A DNA stretch of 64,000 nucleotides, from NCBI GenBank assembly GCA_900468805.1, contig UEIF01000020.1:62001-126000 (forward strand), read 5' to 3'. The notes below the pieces were generated by a model. The model was not told where the DNA came from. It saw nothing but the letters and a program-made list of their open reading frames with translations, and did not search any database. This DNA comes from Hyphomicrobiales bacterium. GTDB lineage: Bacteria; Pseudomonadota; Alphaproteobacteria; Rhizobiales; Rhizobiaceae. Position 1 is the first letter of the stretch; every line of letters begins with the position of its first letter. A program made the position numbers and the translations under genes. This document shows positions 46,078-55,458 of the stretch, in pieces.

Positions 46078-48123
46078 TTATCTCACGCCGATCTGCTGTT
46101 CGTTTGGAACCTCCTCAATCGAGGCGATGCCAACTTGATCCGTCGCTCGTCTTTGCCGAGCGAGGTCTGCCGCGGCACGTTGAATTTCATCGACATACGC
46201 GGCCTCTACATCTGTTGTCGCAGCACTTTTTGCCCGCGAAGATGCTAGATCCGCTATCCAGCGACCGATCTCGCCGGACATCATAAGTGTTGTCATAAGA
46301 TTAAGGGCGGTAGCCCCCATGAATTGCGCCAATCCGCTCCCATGGTGCCAGTTGTCATTGGGTTCGAGATGAGATGGTGCTGGCCGTTTGATCATGGGGT
46401 CCATCGCATTTTTTGACGTATAGCCATCTTCCCGAGCTACATCGAAAAGGCCGATATGCGAGGGCGAGAGGAAGATCGAAAGCAGATTTGCCAGTGCAAT
46501 TGGTGTCCCGAGGACTGTTCCACCCAAATAGCTTCCGAACAGCCGGTGCAGCTCAGTTGCTGGAGACGCTTTATCAAAAAATGTCTGCTGTGTTAGCAGC
46601 CACTGTACGAAACCGTAGTACGCAACATAATCAGGCACTAAAGCGGGCGTCTTCGAGACGGAGGCGACAGATATTCCACCGAGAAGCAAGTTTAACGCTG
46701 TGTAGGTCGCAAATGCCGATTTCTTTCCGGAGTTATCCTCGGAGGGCGAGGCGACGGCCACACTTACCGGCAGATCCACCAGCGCCTTCTCGGCAACTTG
46801 CCGCATTTGCCCGACCATTCTATCCAATTCGGCGAATATCGCGTTTTCCGAATTGGGACTGTGACCGCTTTTGTTTAGTTCAGAACCGAAGTCTTGCAGT
46901 AATCTGACGAGGTCGTTTGCCAGTTTATAGGCATCTGTGACCGTTTCTGACCCACCTTCCCGGTCGCGTCGAGCAAGTTCGATCTGCAGGTCCTGAGCCT
47001 GCCGACCCACGCCAAGCACGCGCTTTCCCATACCGATCGTGGTGTTCCGCAAGGACTCGTTGCTCAGGAACAGAATGCCGAATTGGAGCGCCCCCATTGC
47101 GATCGTAAACGCCGCATGGGAGGTGTCCTCATGGGACTTTTCGGCTGCCGTCCTAAGGCCGTCATTATCGGGATTGTCGCTTGCGCGGGCAGCGTCAAAT
47201 ACAGGTTTGGCAAATAGAATCGAGGGCATTGCCCACGTGAGCAATCGCTCATGCGTGAGGTTCCAATATTGTGTGCCGGACGTGCCCCCGTTCATTCCAT
47301 AGCTATAGAGCTGAACGAGTGTTCGAGCCGTCGGCGCAATAAAACTGGCAAGGAAATACCAGGCCGCCGGCACTGAATAATATATGAAGAGCAGCGGGAC
47401 GGCGACCAGCGCCGCGGACGAAATGATAGCAACGCTCGAAGTGAGCGCGCGATCTCGAGTTGGTCGATCGTACGCGGTCCTGCCAATGGCATCAAGTACA
47501 TCGTCGATGCTACTGTCGAGCTTGTTTATCAAGAACTGCTCATTTTCCTCAGCTCCGTCTGCATATGTAGCAATTTCCTTTTTAAGATTATTGAGCGCGT
47601 CGCGGGTCACATCGAGAACGTTGAACGTGACCTGCTCGCTGCCATCATCTCCAGCAATGGTTGCGTCCATGTCCTTGATGCGTTGGCGGATGGTGTCGGC
47701 AGATCTTCCCTCCTTATAAAGGGTTGTCCAACTCAGATGAGGCTTGGCCGTGTTGTCGAGAACCTCAAGTTCTCTCAGCGTGGCCGTCTTCACTGCAGAA
47801 AGAATCTTTCTCGTAAAATCACGGCTGCCTTTTGCTTGTTCCAGGAGCTTTGGAAAAGCCGTACCATTTGTTTGACGCAGCCAGACAAGATGCGAGACGT
47901 CGATACTTTTCGCGTCATTTTCCGCAGGTGCGGCGCTTTGCTCCGTCGCGGCCCCCTCGAGCAACGGGTTTTGCACCAGTGCGTTGTTGACGAGAGCTTC
48001 GTTTGGCGACCTTATCTCTTCAATGATCTCCAGATCGTTGTGTGACTGAGGACTGGTTACTTCCGCCGAATCTCGTACCTGGTTCGATACCACATTATCA
48101 GTGCTAGGGCCTTTGGGGGGCAT
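46078..48123 (-). CDS. Unidentified 681-residue protein with several membrane spans
   Basis: Not recognised. The first 100 residues are polar and disordered-looking (Asn/Gln/Ser/Glu-rich), without a signal peptide. Hydrophobic segments appear at about 225-270 (a likely hairpin, SSAALVAVPLLFIYYSV), near 345 (AFTIAMGALQFGILFLS), 475-490, 500-520, 550-570 and 600-620. The C-terminus is charged. A cytoplasmic-looking leader followed by hairpin spans occurs in secreted proteins that insert into target membranes, but also in ordinary membrane proteins. Base composition is AT-richer than the T6SS genes. It lies 0.8 kb beyond tssK on the same strand. Confidence 0.55.
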   Translation of the reverse strand: MPPKGPSTDNVVSNQVRDSAEVTSPQSHNDLEIIEEIRSPNEALVNNALVQNPLLEGAATEQSAAPAENDAKSIDVSHLVWLRQTNGTAFPKLLEQAKGSRDFTRKILSAVKTATLRELEVLDNTAKPHLSWTTLYKEGRSADTIRQRIKDMDATIAGDDGSEQVTFNVLDVTRDALNNLKKEIATYADGAEENEQFLINKLDSSIDDVLDAIGRTAYDRPTRDRALTSSVAIISSAALVAVPLLFIYYSVPAAWYFLASFIAPTARTLVQLYSYGMNGGTSGTQYWNLTHERLLTWAMPSILFAKPVFDAARASDNPDNDGLRTAAEKSHEDTSHAAFTIAMGALQFGILFLSNESLRNTTIGMGKRVLGVGRQAQDLQIELARRDREGGSETVTDAYKLANDLVRLLQDFGSELNKSGHSPNSENAIFAELDRMVGQMRQVAEKALVDLPVSVAVASPSEDNSGKKSAFATYTALNLLLGGISVASVSKTPALVPDYVAYYGFVQWLLTQQTFFDKASPATELHRLFGSYLGGTVLGTPIALANLLSIFLSPSHIGLFDVAREDGYTSKNAMDPMIKRPAPSHLEPNDNWHHGSGLAQFMGATALNLMTTLMMSGEIGRWIADLASSRAKSAATTDVEAAYVDEIQRAAADLARQRRATDQVGIASIEEVPNEQQIGVR

Positions 48124-49116
48124 GATTCATCACCATCCGATTCCTGTCGAGATGCGGAAAACATAGGGGGGATGGCTCTGGCTCTGTTACGCTTTTTTTG
48201 TATATCGGTATGCATTCCCATCATGTTCGCTTCGGCAAAGTTGTCGTGATAAAATGGCATTCCAGACACTTGTAGAATTCTTGCAGTCTTTGGCAAAGCG
48301 CCTGGTCGACGAGGTTTCGAAACTTGCATGCCGCGATGCGCGTCGGCGCCGATAGCAAATCGGTGTTACAAGGTGACATCGCGTAGCCTCAACACGGCAT
48401 GCCGCCGCGACGGTTTCCGATGAACTTACCTCTCGGTCGCACGATCGTCCCCGACAGATGTGTATTCCGATCAAGCAAGACTATTTCCGGGCCCAATTGG
48501 GGATATTTCCTGCTTGCGCAGCACGTCATCGTGGGACCACTCGTACGCCTCAATGCCGGGAGCGAGTCCGCCGGTGTCGGTCATGGCGCAATCGCCATAA
48601 CAACGTGATCGGTGATGCCGGGTTGAGTTATCGAGGTGCGCTTTCGACGAGACGCGTGGCGCATCCAGCTGTTTCGGCCACGGCCTTCCGATGCGCGATC
48701 GCCCTGAGGCGCTGTCGATGCAAGGCGATAGCCGAGTGTTTCGAACGAGGCGCCATGAAGAGATTTCGAACTGCCGAAAAGACACTGGTGACGCGTTGCA
48801 GCGCGCGTGGCGAGCGAAATCGTTGAATCAGCCGCTCCCATTTTCGCGGTGGTACAGCCGTGGTGTTGCGACGGGTCTGGACGATCTCGTCAAGCACGTA
48901 GACAGCTGGCGGAATTGCCATTCACTCCATGGGAAACCGCGACGTTCGGATCTTTTTGATCGCAAGACGACGCGTCCTCGAATGAAGTCACCTTCGTGCT
49001 CGTACTGTACGCCACGTCGTCAAACCTCCGCGTCTCGGCCTTTGCGCGTTATGTTCCTGAAAGAGGGGCAATCCTGTAAAGTCGACAGTGACGCCGATGA
49101 AACGGACAGTGGCCGA
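48124..49116. other. 1-kb gap between two orphan genes; little identifiable
   Basis: Only one small frame with a decent start (48628-48921, listed separately) is seen. A palindromic AGTTTCGAAACC near 48312 recalls the core of rhizobial tts boxes but fails the rest of the consensus. Promoter signals for the 681-residue gene should lie at 48124-48300. Confidence 0.3.
48628..48921 (-). CDS. Possible small basic protein, 97 residues
   Basis: A minus-strand frame whose ATG follows GGAG at four bases. The product is very rich in Arg/Lys and Ala, with no Cys-rich or membrane motif. I do not recognise it, and coding is uncertain because a long frame also exists on the other strand. Confidence 0.28.
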   Translation of the reverse strand: MAIPPAVYVLDEIVQTRRNTTAVPPRKWERLIQRFRSPRALQRVTSVFSAVRNLFMAPRSKHSAIALHRQRLRAIAHRKAVAETAGCATRLVESAPR

Positions 49117-51345
49117 TCATTGCAGCGTCACTTGATCCGCCGAACCTAGCGTCTCTTCGTGGTCAATATGTTCGCCGAGACCCGCGCGGGTGATATCCTC
49201 CAACCAGGCCTCTTGGGGATCCGTCAATCGGGGAGCCAGCATCTTGCGAATATCACCGAGGTTGTCAGCTTCAACGTCAGTCAGCGGGACAGGCCATCCA
49301 TTTGCCATGGAATCAAGCATTCCGAGCAATAGGGTAGCTTCTTTCATATAGGCGCGTCTTTGAAGCAATTTTGCCTCATGTGGCTGATCCTCTCCTTGCC
49401 TCGGTTGTGCCTTGTTCACGGCATCCCGGCAATTTGCGAGTATCGACTGAAAGAAGACGGTTTTGGGTCGACGCGGATCTTCATCTATGAATCCGTCGGC
49501 AATAGCGATCGCCCTTTGTGTCGCGGCCACCACTATTGACTTCTCCATGCAATCCTTCCTTTTCGACAGATAGGGTTCCACATACGTATCGCCCAGGCTG
49601 CGCCTTGTCATGCCAACCAAATCGTTCTGACGCTCCCATGCCAACATCGAGTGCTCCCAATCCGTGGTGAAGATCTTTTTGCGCTCGTCAGACGTCATGC
49701 GCAGTGAGGCGGAACCAGGCATCGTGCCATCCGGCGCGTTGAAAAGATCCGTCAGTATGTTTTCATATATTAACTTCTCGCGCTCAATGATCTCGCCGCG
49801 CAGACTGATGTTCGATGTTGCCGATGCGTCCATCTTCTCGAACAGTTGCACCAGACCCAATCGGATATCGTCGCGTTGTTCTTCGTCTGCCAAATCGAAT
49901 ATTCTTCCCCCCAACCTGTAGTGTTCGATGGTGCTGCTTTCGAATGGATTGTCTGTGAGCATGGCTTCGGCAGCGGATGTTTTGTCCACCGCGCCAGCAT
50001 CGGCGCTGATGTGAAGTCGCGACCCGCCCAAGGTGTCAAGGATTTTCTCAAGGGTATCCTGCTTGGGTTTTCGCGACCCTTCCGATGCCCGCACGAATGT
50101 GATGACTTCGTTGTAATGGTTCATTTCTCCGGCTTGAACGAGCAGCGCCCTGTTCTCCTCGCTCAGTTCTAGAAGGCCCCTGCGCGCGGCCAGATACATG
50201 CGTGATGCTTCCTCATAAAGCATGTGGAGTTGAGCGTCGGGGACGTTGTGGTTTTGCGGCTCTTGGATCCAGATCAGCCATCTCTTAACAGCGAGCGGGA
50301 ACAACTCGTCGACGAGGGTCGTCAGACGCGCCGAATTCTTAAGGGCTGGATCCGCACAACCAGACAGTATGGTGCCAACTTCCTCGTGCTCCACCTTCTC
50401 ACCAAGATATTTCGACAATGGGGTTGCTAGTCGAGACTCGGATGCAGAGGCCTCAAAGATCAGTCTCAAGTGTTTGAGAGCAGCGTCGAGGTCCGTGTTG
50501 ATAAAATGATCCTCGTGGAGGGCCTTGAGGACCGCCTTGCAGCGGTTGGCTCTTTGCGTGAGACTGTCCAATTCATCTTGCAGTTTTTGCGAGCCAACGT
50601 TTCGCAATTCCAAAAAAGCCCTGCTTTCCAGCAGCAAATCCGCTTGACGGGTTTGAGAGTGAGCAAGCCCCACTTGCCGCCGAAGGTCCTCCAGCTGGCG
50701 ATTATAGTCCGTGATGATGCCCTTTATTTCCGCCGTCGGTGTGCCATCGGCAATGGCATTAATGCTGTCGGCGTAGCCACTATACTTAAACTCTCTTGCG
50801 TCGTTCGCGACGGTTTCAATTCCTTTGACGATCCGTAAAATGTCTTTGAATATAGCGCTTGAGCTTTCCGTTTCAATCAACTCTATTTCGGCACGCCACA
50901 TGACGGCTAAATTGTCGGAGGTTGAAACCAACGAGATCCATTCATCGATGTATTCCTCCGGTTCCAGGCCATTGTTTGTCGCCCAGGCGATGATGTCAGC
51001 TTGTACCTGTTCTGCATGAGGCAGGGCCAGGAATTCGTCCGCCTTCGCCAATTCGCGAAGGTTGGCTATGAGTACTTCGGCCGCGTCATCGAACTTCAGT
51101 GACCTTTTGGCTTCCTCGATCGTCGCCTGGACGTCCGTGCGGTTTTCTCTAAGAGCGGCATCCATAATGCGCTGGTTGAAGAATACTTCGTCCCGGACGA
51201 CCGAGAGAGCGTCGTGCATCCGCGCACCGGCCGCGGCAAGCGTTTCGTCGCCCGGGCCACTGTCGCTGGAGACGCTCTTCGCAAGCTTCGATATGGCATC
51301 AGTGCTGATCGGCTTGAATGCGTCGACGGTAAACGGAAATGTCAT
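49117..51345 (-). CDS. Unidentified 742-residue helical protein
   Basis: Not recognised. It is predicted by eye to be almost wholly alpha-helical and charged, with heptad-like stretches around 190-260 (QLEDLRRQVGLAHSQTRQAD) and 255-290. It has no membrane span or signal peptide. The opening MTFPFTVDAFKPISTDAISK is hydrophobic then Ser/Lys-rich. The ATG at 51345 is preferred to a GTG nine bases upstream; neither has a strong ribosome binding site. Like the 681-residue gene to its left, it is AT-richer than the secretion genes and on the same strand. It may be part of the same acquired unit or cargo of the T6SS; this is positional inference. Confidence 0.55.
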   Translation of the reverse strand: MTFPFTVDAFKPISTDAISKLAKSVSSDSGPGDETLAAAGARMHDALSVVRDEVFFNQRIMDAALRENRTDVQATIEEAKRSLKFDDAAEVLIANLRELAKADEFLALPHAEQVQADIIAWATNNGLEPEEYIDEWISLVSTSDNLAVMWRAEIELIETESSSAIFKDILRIVKGIETVANDAREFKYSGYADSINAIADGTPTAEIKGIITDYNRQLEDLRRQVGLAHSQTRQADLLLESRAFLELRNVGSQKLQDELDSLTQRANRCKAVLKALHEDHFINTDLDAALKHLRLIFEASASESRLATPLSKYLGEKVEHEEVGTILSGCADPALKNSARLTTLVDELFPLAVKRWLIWIQEPQNHNVPDAQLHMLYEEASRMYLAARRGLLELSEENRALLVQAGEMNHYNEVITFVRASEGSRKPKQDTLEKILDTLGGSRLHISADAGAVDKTSAAEAMLTDNPFESSTIEHYRLGGRIFDLADEEQRDDIRLGLVQLFEKMDASATSNISLRGEIIEREKLIYENILTDLFNAPDGTMPGSASLRMTSDERKKIFTTDWEHSMLAWERQNDLVGMTRRSLGDTYVEPYLSKRKDCMEKSIVVAATQRAIAIADGFIDEDPRRPKTVFFQSILANCRDAVNKAQPRQGEDQPHEAKLLQRRAYMKEATLLLGMLDSMANGWPVPLTDVEADNLGDIRKMLAPRLTDPQEAWLEDITRAGLGEHIDHEETLGSADQVTLQ

Positions 51346-51445
51346 TACTAACACTCACAAAACGTGGATTTTGGTAAAATGCAGCAGGCGTCCGTCTGGG
51401 TCGCCATGCTATGCGGTTGCCAAACTGGCATTTGGTGTTGTTTTC

Positions 51446-51685
51446 TCACAATGATTTTCTGATATGGTGATCATTCCCGACGCACGGCATTGACACCCGA
51501 GGCCCCGAGAGAGGACAGGGACGGCTAGCGAAGCGGATGCAACCCGACGAGCGGGGCGCATCGGTCAGAACCTCGCTGGCGAAGGACGCCAGACATGTTA
51601 GGGCCGAGAGCCGTCGCGCCGTTGTCTCTCCAAGTCCACTGCTTGCGCCGGTGGTGACGACGACCTTGTTTTCGATACTGCTCAT
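51446..51685 (-). pseudogene. Truncated short-chain dehydrogenase/reductase gene
   Basis: A good start (AGGAAAGAG before ATG at 51685) opens MSSIENKVVVTTGASSGLGE, the Rossmann TGxxxGxG signature of SDR enzymes. The reading breaks at about residue 30 into unrelated sequence. Apparent continuation lies in another frame (GPNMSGVLRQRG) for a few dozen bases, and nothing of the catalytic YxxxK part remains. It is a 5' relic. Confidence 0.65.
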
Positions 51686-52012
51686 AGCTCTTTCCTGTCT
51701 TGACGATGACATCTGCAAAAGAGATTTTTCGGTTAACTAGGCGAAATGGGGCGATCGCATTAGGGGCGAAAAACAAGATGAGGCCATTACGGGAGCTAAT
51801 GAATAAGCGGATTGCGTTCGATGCGACGCAGTCACGAATGCCTCGGAACCGCCTTGGACGTGGCGGGCGAACATCCTGGGGCGAGGCAGCCTGCATGCTC
51901 ATCGGTCAAGCCGTCTCGCGTGGAGGAAGAAGAAGCGCTCTCGGACATGAAGTTGGGAGCCGCCTTGAGCGCGGGGCCTCTCCTCCCCTGCCCTATTTGA
52001 TGCGCAGCGAGG
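51686..52012. other. Intergenic, nothing identified
   Basis: A 327-base gap between the SDR relic and a zinc-ribbon gene. Plus-strand frames reach about 100 codons but lack start signals and recognisable content. Confidence 0.25.
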
Positions 52013-52333
52013 CTAGGTGAGGAGGTCGTCCGACCAGATCGGAACCTTGATGGTGCGGACGTGCTTTAGGCGCCGAATTTTCAAGACGCCGAATTCGCTG
52101 CCATGCGGGACATGGAGGGTCATGCGCAGGGAAGTCTTGCCGCAGCCCTCACATCTAAACCTGCAAAGCAGGCGGTCGGGCCTCTGGTCGCCGCAAAGGA
52201 TATCAAGATCAGCCGGCAGGTAGTTGTGAGTGATCCTGCAGAGGTCACAAGTGATGACGATGATCTGTCCATGGTCGGCGGCTTCCCGCAGTGTCCAGAC
52301 CCGTGATCTTTTGAAGGGGTGGATCTCAGGCAT
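52013..52333 (-). CDS. Small zinc-ribbon-like protein
   Basis: A 106-residue protein with two CxxC pairs (CDLC and CEGC) plus further cysteines between them, suggesting a zinc ribbon. WTLREAADHG and a C-terminal IKVPIWSDD stretch match a short conserved protein seen widely in rhizobia, of unknown function. The ATG at 52333 lies inside the end of the upstream gene (eight-base overlap), so the two are co-transcribed. Confidence 0.65.
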   Translation of the reverse strand: MPEIHPFKRSRVWTLREAADHGQIIVITCDLCRITHNYLPADLDILCGDQRPDRLLCRFRCEGCGKTSLRMTLHVPHGSEFGVLKIRRLKHVRTIKVPIWSDDLLT

Positions 52334-52649
52334 TGCCGGTCTTGACGGCGGTAAGCTTCCAGCCTGCTTTCGGTGGAATCCCTCCCCCGCTGACGACACG
52401 GAAATCCAGCTCGATTTCGGCCGCCTTGCGAGCCTCGGTCGCACTCGCGGCCCAGACGGAGACGACGAACTTTCCGGTCTTGAATGCATATTTGCTCTTC
52501 GGTGGGCGCGATCCGACCTGATGACCGGCCCGGAAGCAGCGGCGCGCAAAGTCGACGTCCTGGCTCTGTCGGAGCTTGAGCGGCTGAAGTGCCCACCAGG
52601 CGTCGAAGGCCGTCTTCTTTTTGACCGGCTTGTGGCTCTTGTCGAGCAT
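52326..52649 (-). CDS. Conserved hypothetical protein, 107 residues
   Basis: Begins at an ATG with CAGGAGA upstream (MLDKSHKPVKKKTAFDAWWA) and overlaps the zinc-ribbon gene. It is rich in aromatic and basic residues, with no membrane span. I recognise no domain. Its pairing with the next gene suggests a shared role. Confidence 0.55.
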   Translation of the reverse strand: MLDKSHKPVKKKTAFDAWWALQPLKLRQSQDVDFARRCFRAGHQVGSRPPKSKYAFKTGKFVVSVWAASATEARKAAEIELDFRVVSGGGIPPKAGWKLTAVKTGNA

Positions 52650-52800
52650 GGCCGTCTCCTGCTGTCTTCGTGGCAACTGTTCCCTATTTGTTCGGACTGC
52701 GGTCGAGTGTCAACATGTGAGGCTCGTCCAGCTGAGAACGATGACGTCCGATTGCGAGGACGGCAGCCCCTCCCCTATGAAGGCCGGATCAGACCGCCTG

Positions 52801-53108
52801 TTATGACGAGGGCCGTGGGTACCGATCGACGGTGACGGTGCGGTCGGCGGCGACTGAGATTTCCAGCACCTCGTTCCATCGTTCCTCGTCACGAAGCGTT
52901 TCCAGCGCAAGCAGGAGAAGCCTCTGCTGCAGCTCGAGCGTCATGACGCCAGCCGCGGTATTCAGCGTGATCAGGCCGACATGCATCTCTTCCTGCTCGT
53001 AGAGCGGCAGGAAATCTGCGGTACTGTGAGTGACGAGAATATAGCCGTCACCGACGGCGCGACGCGCGACCGAGTGCCTTTACCGGAGATGCCGAGCCAG
53101 AGCACGCA
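52801..53108 (-). pseudogene. Relic of a DUF5615-like (PIN-like) toxin gene
   Basis: The frame ending at 52801 reads DGYILVTHSTADFLPLY and EMHVGLITLN, then a long helical tail (MTLELQQRLLLLALETLRDE). This is the core pattern of DUF5615 PIN-like toxins (ILVTxDxDF...GLIxL). It has no start of its own: upstream, the frame shifts into ISGKGTRSRVA near 53060, then into a relic of another family. The N-terminal aspartates are lost, so it should be inactive. No antitoxin is visible. Confidence 0.5.
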
Positions 53109-53355
53109 GGTCGATTCCATCTCGTCGATGATTGCCCTGTCAAGTCCCCGGACAAATGCGATGGGGTCATTGCGCCGCCGAAAGCGTTCCAATATCATCA
53201 AGCGTCAAATACGGCCGGTCGTCGGAAGCAAATTGCCGCGCTAATGTTGTCTTGCCTGATTGTCGTGGACCCGAGACAAGAACTACGCGCGTATCTTCCA
53301 GTGCATCGGATATCCTCGAGGCAACCTTCCGCTCGTAATATTTGGGGACGAATCT
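53109..53355 (-). pseudogene. Relic of an AAA_14 / DUF4143-type ATPase
   Basis: Reads PKYYERKVASRISDALEDTR, VVLVSGPRQSGKTTLARQFA (a perfect Walker A of this family) and RPYLTLDD. An internal stop and frameshift follow at about 53175, after which the expected NDPIAFVRGLDRAIIDE continues in another frame. The gene then runs directly into the DUF5615-like relic. Start codon and the downstream two thirds are missing. Confidence 0.65.
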
Positions 53356-53540
53356 TCACCCATGGTCCGACCATTTTTCAATCAAACCGCGACCGATTTA
53401 AAGCGAAACCTCGACCAGTTTAAATTTTCGCATCATTAGCCTTTACCCTCCACTGAAGCGGGAGCTATACTTCTTCGCGGAATAGATCGTTGTGTTGGCA
53501 ATCTTCCAACGTCCCGCGGAATCACCTCGGCCCCATCCGG

Positions 53541-54701
53541 TCACACAGCAAGTGCGGTCTGGATCAAAGTGACCCAATAGCCTACGCCAAACGGAATGGC
53601 ATCGTCGTTGAAATCATAGGCGGGGTTATGAAGGCCGGGCGTCTCGCCATTTCCAATGATGATCATGGATCCCGGTCGCGCTTCGAGCATGAAAGAAAAG
53701 TCTTCTGCTGCCATCCGTGGGTGAACATCACTGTTGACGCCCTGAGAACCAACAATTGATTGCGCAACTGCTGCCGCAAGATCAGTTTGGACATCATGGT
53801 TGAAAGTGACCGGATAGCCCCGATTGTGGGAAATCTCCACCGTCGCTCCGTGAGCTGCCGCGACCGAGCTTGCAAGGTCCCGCACACGCCGCTCCGCAAA
53901 GTCGCGCAAATCGGACCGCAGCGTTCGTACCGTACCGGAAAGCGTGACGGCGTTCGGAATTACGTTATGTGTATCGCCGCCGTGAATGGATGCAACAGTG
54001 ATAACGACAGCCTGCAAAGGGTCGGTCTCTCGTGAAACGATTGACTGAAGTCCGATGACGATATGCGCGGCAGCGATGACAGGATCCACTGACAGGTGGG
54101 GCTGACCGGCATGGCCTCCTCGACCGTTGACGGTTATCTCAAACGTATCGGCCGAAGCCAGCATCGCGCCTTTCTTGATCGCAAATTGCCCGATCGGTAT
54201 ATGAGGCTCGTTATGCATGCCGAAGATATGCTCGATCTTGAACCTATCCATCAATCCGTCGTTGATCATCGCAAGCGCACCCCCACCTCCCTCCTCGGCT
54301 GGCTGAAAGATAATGGCTACAGCGCCCCTGAAATTGCGAGTCTTTGCAAGACATCGCGCTGCACCCAAAAGCATCGCCATGTGACCGTCATGCCCGCAGG
54401 AGTGGGCTCTTCCGGATACTTTGGAAGTCCAAGGCTTGCCGCTGTTTTCCAAGATTGGCAGTGCATCCATGTCCGAGCGCAATCCTATCACAGGCCCGGC
54501 ACCCAGCCTTCCCTTGATGATGCCAACGACACCCGATTGGCCAATGCCGGTATCAACCGTATCGCAGCCAAATGCGACGAGTTTCTCCGCAAGAAAGCTT
54601 GCTGTCTTGTGGACATCATAAAGAAGCTCCGGATGCTGATGAAGGTGACGCCTCCATTCGACGACATCAGATTGCATATAGCTGTTCAGAACGATCGACA
54701 T
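53541..54701 (-). CDS. M20-family amidohydrolase (hippurate hydrolase-like)
   Basis: A 386-residue metallo-amidohydrolase of the M20D group, which includes hippurate, N-acyl-amino-acid and IAA-conjugate hydrolases. Visible motifs are RRHLHQHPEL, RSDMDALPI, SGRAHSCGHDGHMAMLLGA (metal ligands), FQPAEEGGGGA and NGRGGHAGQPHLSVDP (dimerisation domain), with a final AAEDFSFM. All expected ligands are present. It lacks a signal peptide. Several upstream in-frame codons exist; the ATG at 54701 gives the normal family length. No pathway partners adjoin it. Confidence 0.88.
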   Translation of the reverse strand: MSIVLNSYMQSDVVEWRRHLHQHPELLYDVHKTASFLAEKLVAFGCDTVDTGIGQSGVVGIIKGRLGAGPVIGLRSDMDALPILENSGKPWTSKVSGRAHSCGHDGHMAMLLGAARCLAKTRNFRGAVAIIFQPAEEGGGGALAMINDGLMDRFKIEHIFGMHNEPHIPIGQFAIKKGAMLASADTFEITVNGRGGHAGQPHLSVDPVIAAAHIVIGLQSIVSRETDPLQAVVITVASIHGGDTHNVIPNAVTLSGTVRTLRSDLRDFAERRVRDLASSVAAAHGATVEISHNRGYPVTFNHDVQTDLAAAVAQSIVGSQGVNSDVHPRMAAEDFSFMLEARPGSMIIIGNGETPGLHNPAYDFNDDAIPFGVGYWVTLIQTALAV

Positions 54702-55220
54702 TGGATGCCCCAACCCTTGCTTGGTTCGATTGAGGGGTCTCGAGTGTGCCCTGCCCCTTCGTAATTTCCGCGTCTTCGGACATGATCTTCGCGCTATCTT
54801 GCAAGCGCACTCGCGGACGCGCGGCATAAAAAGGGCGTCCGCACCGACGCCGCATCGAAATAAGTGCCGGGGATAAGGCTAACTTTATAATAAACCTGAT
54901 CGGCATGCCTTTTCTGCGGTTCGCAGTATAATCGCATCGGGTACCTGCCAGCGTCACGTCAACCTCACGGCCTTGTTTGCACTTTCGTCTAATCACGAAA
55001 GCGCACGGCTTTGACCAGGTCCGTCTACGCGATCACGTCCTCAAATCTCCGAACGAGTTACCGTCTCCTCGGTGGCCCTTGGATAAGTGCCGATCGTTCC
55101 TCATCGATGTCAAAACTTTGACATTCGATTGCCGTTGTAATCGTCGCGAGGTCGAGAGGAGAAACATAAGGCAGCCGGTACTACCCACCGGCCGGATGAA
55201 GCCGAGATTGATGCGGCCTG
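54702..55220. other. Intergenic, nothing identified apart from decayed sequence
   Basis: A 519-base gap. The right portion probably belongs to the decayed MarR-like gene whose C-terminus is at 55221-55403, but frames are too broken to follow leftwards. Confidence 0.25.
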
Positions 55221-55403
55221 CCTCGATATGTGGCGCTGACAGACCAGGGTCGCGCCTTGCAGCACAGGGCAGGCTGCCTGAGCGATACCTTGCTTGCGGT
55301 TTCGACCCAAACACCGTCGGAACTCGCTGCCCTGATCCATGAGGTGCGAAAACTGCGCGACGCGGTCTATTTACAGATCGGCGGGTGGGATTCACCCGCC
55401 TGA
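55221..55403 (+). pseudogene. C-terminal relic of a MarR-like regulator
   Basis: An open frame without a start reads YVALTDQGRALQ, the end of the MarR wing, then a long helix (TPSELAALIHEVRKLRDAVY) and a stop at 55403. The DNA-binding part upstream is not in frame. A hairpin GCGGGTG-GGATT-CACCCGC overlaps the last codons. It lies convergent with the SDR gene to its right. Confidence 0.45.
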
Positions 55404-55458
55404 CCTGCAAAGGCCTGATTTTGCGAAGACCCTGACCGCCCGGAACACCGTCGTGTCA

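Noticed and set aside
48305..48330. tts-box-like palindrome AGTTTCGAAACC upstream of the 681-residue gene
   Set aside because: Only the TCGAAA core fits; the GTCAG start and the CCC-TA end of the consensus are absent and the spacing is wrong.
53541..54764. Plus-strand frames opposite the amidohydrolase, up to 222 codons
   Set aside because: They are antisense shadows of a gene with all M20 metal-ligand motifs.
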